Below are positions 60,329 to 64,000 of a stretch of 64,000 nucleotides of DNA, piece after piece (the first letter of the stretch is position 1; each line of letters starts with the position of its first letter). The stretch comes from Acetitomaculum ruminis DSM 5522. GTDB lineage: Bacteria > Bacillota > Clostridia > Lachnospirales > Lachnospiraceae. Below the pieces are notes generated by a model, which saw only the letters and a program-made list of their open reading frames with translations, had not been told where the DNA came from and made no database searches. The translations under genes and the position numbers were made by a program. The stretch lies in contig NZ_FOJY01000010.1 in the NCBI RefSeq assembly GCF_900112085.1, forward strand, positions 1 through 64,000. The letters run 5' to 3'.

Positions 60329-63300
60329 ATGAGATTAAAGAGATGGCTATGTCTAAATCTGGCTATTGTACTTTTGTTCACCCTTTTTCCGGGTCAGGCA
60401 TTAGCAGCAGATTCAAAAGAAAAATCTTTAGAAAACCCTAAAGAAGAAAGCACAAATAATCTAAATGAAGAGGATCCTTTAATTAACGATCCGGAATCCT
60501 CGGTTTATCAGGGCTATGATATAGAACCTGATGTAGAAGCAGATGACGAAGTTTTAAATGGTGGAGCAAGTCTTTATCCTGATAAAAAAGCTCTTTTAAT
60601 TCAGGAAAACACTCCATGGAACTCTACTGCAAACAAAACTGTACTTTCATCAGTTGTAAAATACCAGCTTCTTACACCTGCCCAGGCAGCAAAAAAAGAT
60701 TTAAGCTCTTATTCAATAGTAGTATTTTCAAACGATCAAAGCTATTCAACCTATACAGCCTATACAAAGGTAAGAGCAAAGTTGGAAACCTATATTAAAA
60801 AAGGTGGAGTAGTATGCTTTGGAGCCTGTGATGCCGGATGGGCCAATGGAAAGCTTGTAGAAGATTTGCCGGGAGGAGTAACAAAGGCAAATGAAAACGA
60901 CTATCGTAATAAAGTAGCTGACAAAACTCATCCTATAGTTACAGCTGCCTTATCAGATTATAACGGAATAACAGACAAAGACCTGTACAATAATTATTGT
61001 TCACACATATATTTTAATAAATCATCTTTGCCTGAAGGTACGAAAATAATCTTAAACAATTCAAATAATAAACCAACCCTTATTGAATACAAAATCGGTT
61101 CAGGAACAGTTATAGCATCAGGTCTTACCTGGGAGCATAACTATGACAGGGGAGAAAGAAACGGCTACGGACTTTTTGCTAAAAAAGTATATGATGACCT
61201 TTTCTTATATTGTATGAAACTTGCTACAGGTGGGAAAGTACCTTCAAAATCCCTTCTGGATTATGAAATTCCTTCAAATAAAGCGGGAGTTTTCCTGGGA
61301 GATTATACAACTAAAAAAGGATATTCTAATGCCACAATCACCCTATCAGACGGAACAAAGGCAGTTACAGACAAAATTGGTGTAGCATTGTTTTCAAAAG
61401 ACGATGGTAATTATTCAGCAAAAGTTGATGTTAAAGGATTTCCATCAAAAAATGTAACTATTAATCTTAAAAAAGGAAAAATTACTCCATTATATATAAG
61501 TGGAAAAAAGAATGTAGACACTATAACCATAGATAAGGCCATTATCACAAAAGATAATAAAGATTATAATATTTTAACTACCCGTGTTTACTTTGATGAG
61601 AAAGATACAAAATCAGAATATTCCTACGATTTTTCATCAATAAATTTAGGCAGTAAAAAATTAAAGAAATTTGTATTGTATCAGGCTACAAATAAAATTC
61701 TGGAATTAACTTCCACAAAGGGAAAAATAAAACCTGGAGAAACATTTTCAGCAGAATCTCCTATATTTTTAAAGGTGGTATGTACAGACGACAGTCAGTC
61801 CCAAAGCTATAAAACCGGAATTTTTATGAAAGCCGCTACGGAGTTTAAGTTTTTAGAACAGTCTAAAAGTGATGAATACGGCTTTGGTATGGGAGCAAGT
61901 TTTACAATTTCCTCTAAAATTCCGGTTCTTGGGGGAACTACCATGAGCTTAGGAATCGGAGGTCTTCCAGTTACCATTACCATTACAGATAATAAAGTAA
62001 AAGTAGCTGTTGGATTTGATTCAGATATGAAATTTGGGGAAGCTGCCTGGAAAGACTATGAGAAGAAAATAGATGATTTGGCAAAAACGGCCCAAAGACT
62101 TGAAAAATTAGAATCTCTTTGTAAGCAAATGGGGGCAAAATCCGGAGCCTTTACCCTAAAAAAAGGCTGGGGTTCTCCTAAATTTAAAGTTGCAGGATAC
62201 ATGGAGGGTATCTATGAAGGAGGAAGCTTTAAACTCACATCAGGAAAAATTCTTGGTGGCGTAGGATTTAATTATTCCTACAATCAGCAGTTTATAGTTG
62301 GCCCTGTACCTGTATATTTTGAGGTAGGAGTAGGTTTCCAGTTAGAACTGGCTGCCCAGATTCAAAGAATTCTTACAGACTCAAAAGAAATACAGCTAAA
62401 TACTCCAATAACCTTTACTCCTTCAGGAACAGTAGGAGGAGGAGCAGGAATAAATGGTGCACTTTCAGTAGGTGCAGAAGGAAAAGTATCCTTGCCTATA
62501 GAATGGGACCCAGCCAATAAACACATAAAAGTAACGGCTACCGGAAGTATGTCCTTAAAAGCTTCATTGCTATTCGTATTTAGCGCAAAGAAAGAAATTG
62601 CAAAGGGTAATTGGACAATTTGCGATAAAAGTTACGGAGAAGTTGGAAAAGCCGATCTTTTGGATGATGTGACAGATGAGTCAGTGTATCAGGCTCTTGG
62701 AATAAATCCAAATGATTATAATGAATATACCAAAGAAGACCTTTCAAAATATTCCAATGCTAAAACTGAGTGGAATAATGCCATAAACGCAAAAGAAGGG
62801 GGCGAAATATCAGAAGAAGTATTAGAAAATTATGTTTTAAATTCCAGTAAGGCAGAACTTCTTGATATACCTGGAACAGACAAAAAAATCATGGTATTCC
62901 AGTCAGCCTCATATAATAAGGTTTCCATGATGTATTCCATATTTGACGGAACTTCCTGGTCAAATCCAGAGGAAGTCTGGGAAAAAGAGGGAATTTCAGA
63001 CTACAATGGACAACTTAAGTTAATTAATAATGAAATATATCTTGTATGGCAAAGGGATAAAGATATTTCAGACAAGGAAGAAAGTGATATTTCCCAACAA
63101 GAAAAGATTTCTGAAACCACTGAAGAAGAAATCAAAAATATGGCAAAAAATATAGAAATAGCCTTTGCAAAATTTGATAATAATTCAAGTAAATTTATAG
63201 ACCAGAAATATGTTACAAATAACGAAGCCTATGACGGTATTCCGGAAATATTGTCAAATGGAAATACATTGACAGTTCTCTGGTTAGAAAATTCAAATGG

Positions 63301-64000
63301 AGATGTATTAAATCCTGCCGGTAGTTCAAAATTTGTATATTCCAGTTTAAATGGTAATGCTTTTTCAAAAGAAACTGAATATGCTTTGGTGGATACCTAT
63401 GTACTTACTTCAGATGCAAAATATGTAAACGGAAACTTAAAAATCATATTTAGCGCAGATTCTGACGGAAACCTGTCTACTACAGATGATATAAATCTTT
63501 ATCAGGTTTCAGATAAAAAAGTAACAGCCCTTACAGATGCCAAAAGCCAGAATAACAATGAAGAATTAGATAGTGCAGAATATATTAAATACCTAAATCC
63601 GCAGATTGTTGATGATAAGGCTTATTACAGCGCAGCTGGGACAATTTATTCCTATGACTTAAAAACAAAAGCAACAGAAAGTGTAGGTGTAGGAAGCAGT
63701 ACATTTAAAGTAATAAAAGACAATAATGAAAAATATGTATTGTTCACACAGGCAAATGCATCTCAAAATCAGGATGAGTATGATGATACTGTAATAGACT
63801 CCACAAGTATTTATAAATATAAGCTTGGACAAGGCACAGTTTCAAAATGTACAAATATTTCAGGAAATCTTGAAAACTTTGACACTACAGACGGCAAATT
63901 TTTCCTTTATACTGCCTATGAAAAAGCTTCAACTGATAATCTTCAGCTTAGATATCAGACAGCTTTTGAAGGAAATGACCTTGTTTTAGAGGGTGTTAGT
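60329..64000 (+). CDS. Very large secreted protein, N-terminal 1224 codons (runs off window end)
   Basis: Starts at ATG 60329 after GAAAGGAGTTAAA and stays open to base 64000. A signal peptide covers about 1-29 (ending GQALAAD). A short acidic Glu/Asn/Asp-rich spacer follows to about 75. Residues ~85-305 resemble a ThuA/GATase-like Rossmann domain (SYSIVVFSNDQ, YIKKGGVVCFGACDAGW, GSGTVIASGLTWEHNY), without a nucleophile I can assign. Residues ~310-500 look like beta-rich modules. About 530-780 holds a Gly-rich region (TPSGTVGGGAGINGALSVGA) like a beta-structured adhesin. From ~850 on, repeated beta-blades (Ser/Asn/Asp-rich) suggest a propeller. Probably a surface or extracellular adhesin or binding protein. 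The rest is beyond the window. Confidence 0.8.
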   Translation, partial: MRLKRWLCLNLAIVLLFTLFPGQALAADSKEKSLENPKEESTNNLNEEDPLINDPESSVYQGYDIEPDVEADDEVLNGGASLYPDKKALLIQENTPWNSTANKTVLSSVVKYQLLTPAQAAKKDLSSYSIVVFSNDQSYSTYTAYTKVRAKLETYIKKGGVVCFGACDAGWANGKLVEDLPGGVTKANENDYRNKVADKTHPIVTAALSDYNGITDKDLYNNYCSHIYFNKSSLPEGTKIILNNSNNKPTLIEYKIGSGTVIASGLTWEHNYDRGERNGYGLFAKKVYDDLFLYCMKLATGGKVPSKSLLDYEIPSNKAGVFLGDYTTKKGYSNATITLSDGTKAVTDKIGVALFSKDDGNYSAKVDVKGFPSKNVTINLKKGKITPLYISGKKNVDTITIDKAIITKDNKDYNILTTRVYFDEKDTKSEYSYDFSSINLGSKKLKKFVLYQATNKILELTSTKGKIKPGETFSAESPIFLKVVCTDDSQSQSYKTGIFMKAATEFKFLEQSKSDEYGFGMGASFTISSKIPVLGGTTMSLGIGGLPVTITITDNKVKVAVGFDSDMKFGEAAWKDYEKKIDDLAKTAQRLEKLESLCKQMGAKSGAFTLKKGWGSPKFKVAGYMEGIYEGGSFKLTSGKILGGVGFNYSYNQQFIVGPVPVYFEVGVGFQLELAAQIQRILTDSKEIQLNTPITFTPSGTVGGGAGINGALSVGAEGKVSLPIEWDPANKHIKVTATGSMSLKASLLFVFSAKKEIAKGNWTICDKSYGEVGKADLLDDVTDESVYQALGINPNDYNEYTKEDLSKYSNAKTEWNNAINAKEGGEISEEVLENYVLNSSKAELLDIPGTDKKIMVFQSASYNKVSMMYSIFDGTSWSNPEEVWEKEGISDYNGQLKLINNEIYLVWQRDKDISDKEESDISQQEKISETTEEEIKNMAKNIEIAFAKFDNNSSKFIDQKYVTNNEAYDGIPEILSNGNTLTVLWLENSNGDVLNPAGSSKFVYSSLNGNAFSKETEYALVDTYVLTSDAKYVNGNLKIIFSADSDGNLSTTDDINLYQVSDKKVTALTDAKSQNNNEELDSAEYIKYLNPQIVDDKAYYSAAGTIYSYDLKTKATESVGVGSSTFKVIKDNNEKYVLFTQANASQNQDEYDDTVIDSTSIYKYKLGQGTVSKCTNISGNLENFDTTDGKFFLYTAYEKASTDNLQLRYQTAFEGNDLVLEGVS

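Noticed and set aside
1-64000. tRNA, rRNA or CRISPR arrays
   Set aside because: I read the intergenic regions on both strands and saw no tRNA cloverleaf ends (for example TTCGAATC-CCA), rRNA sequence or regularly spaced direct repeats.

Overview
The window is AT-rich chromosomal DNA from a motile, Gram-positive-type anaerobe. It most resembles the Lachnospiraceae (Clostridia). The reasons are: the mbl-like mreB / flgF / flgG / flgJ block and the comF-yvyF pair as in Firmicutes; the cdaA-cdaR c-di-AMP pair; Ser46-type HPr; ClpX; strong AGGAGG-like ribosome sites with frequent TTG starts; and many secreted or multi-domain redox proteins. There are no rRNA, tRNA or CRISPR arrays. The species assignment is inference.

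Layout. 1-350: the 3' end of a group II intron. 0.4-4.1 kb: a membrane-anchored transglutaminase-like protein, DegV, a small membrane protein with a CheY receiver, and a TetR regulator. 4.1-4.35 kb: a candidate small RNA with its own terminator. 4.4-8.3 kb: a DUF3786 protein, a PucR-type regulator divergent from an iron alcohol dehydrogenase, and a flavin reductase-like protein. 8.4-10.7 kb: a structured repeat, then an ECF metal transporter pair cbiQ-cbiO without cbiM. 10.9-16.4 kb: a chemoreceptor, an O-antigen-ligase-like protein, a DtxR/MntR-type regulator, and a Cys/Met-metabolism PLP-fold protein that has lost its PLP lysine. 16.4-19.1 kb (minus strand): rpiB, an RlmI-like methyltransferase and a CLC-F-like channel/antiporter. 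19.4-24.6 kb: apbE, a 7-domain FMN-binding protein, a 1-domain FMN-binding protein and a membrane 4Fe-4S protein, which together look like an extracytosolic flavin electron-transfer module. 24.6-31.7 kb: a second structured repeat, a secreted Ig/Fn3-like protein, a hybrid kinase, a UBA/DUF4342 protein and an OmpR/histidine-kinase pair. 31.9-37.3 kb: uvrB-uvrA-phosphatase. 37.4-43.3 kb: a long regulatory region, mreB/mbl, flgF, flgG, flgJ and recD2. 43.4-55.9 kb: comF, yvyF-like, membrane proteins, cdaA, cdaR, HPr, rfbD, three glycosyltransferases, a phosphoglycosyl transferase and an LCP ligase (cell-wall polysaccharide assembly). 56-60 kb: HtrA, an atypical ClpX, an LspA-like protein and a third structured repeat. 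60.3-64 kb: a very large secreted protein cut by the window end.

Most notable: (1) a 161-bp repeat present three times in the same orientation, folding into a multi-branch RNA/DNA structure, with two copies sitting directly behind terminators; (2) the ApbE/multi-FMN/4Fe-4S operon with eight predicted covalent-FMN domains; (3) two unlinked intergenic elements (4.2 kb and 37.55 kb) that share a hairpin and flanking bases and may be one undescribed RNA family; (4) a comF gene that seems to start at ATT; (5) a PLP-fold pseudoenzyme. All calls come from reading the sequence; no database search was run.
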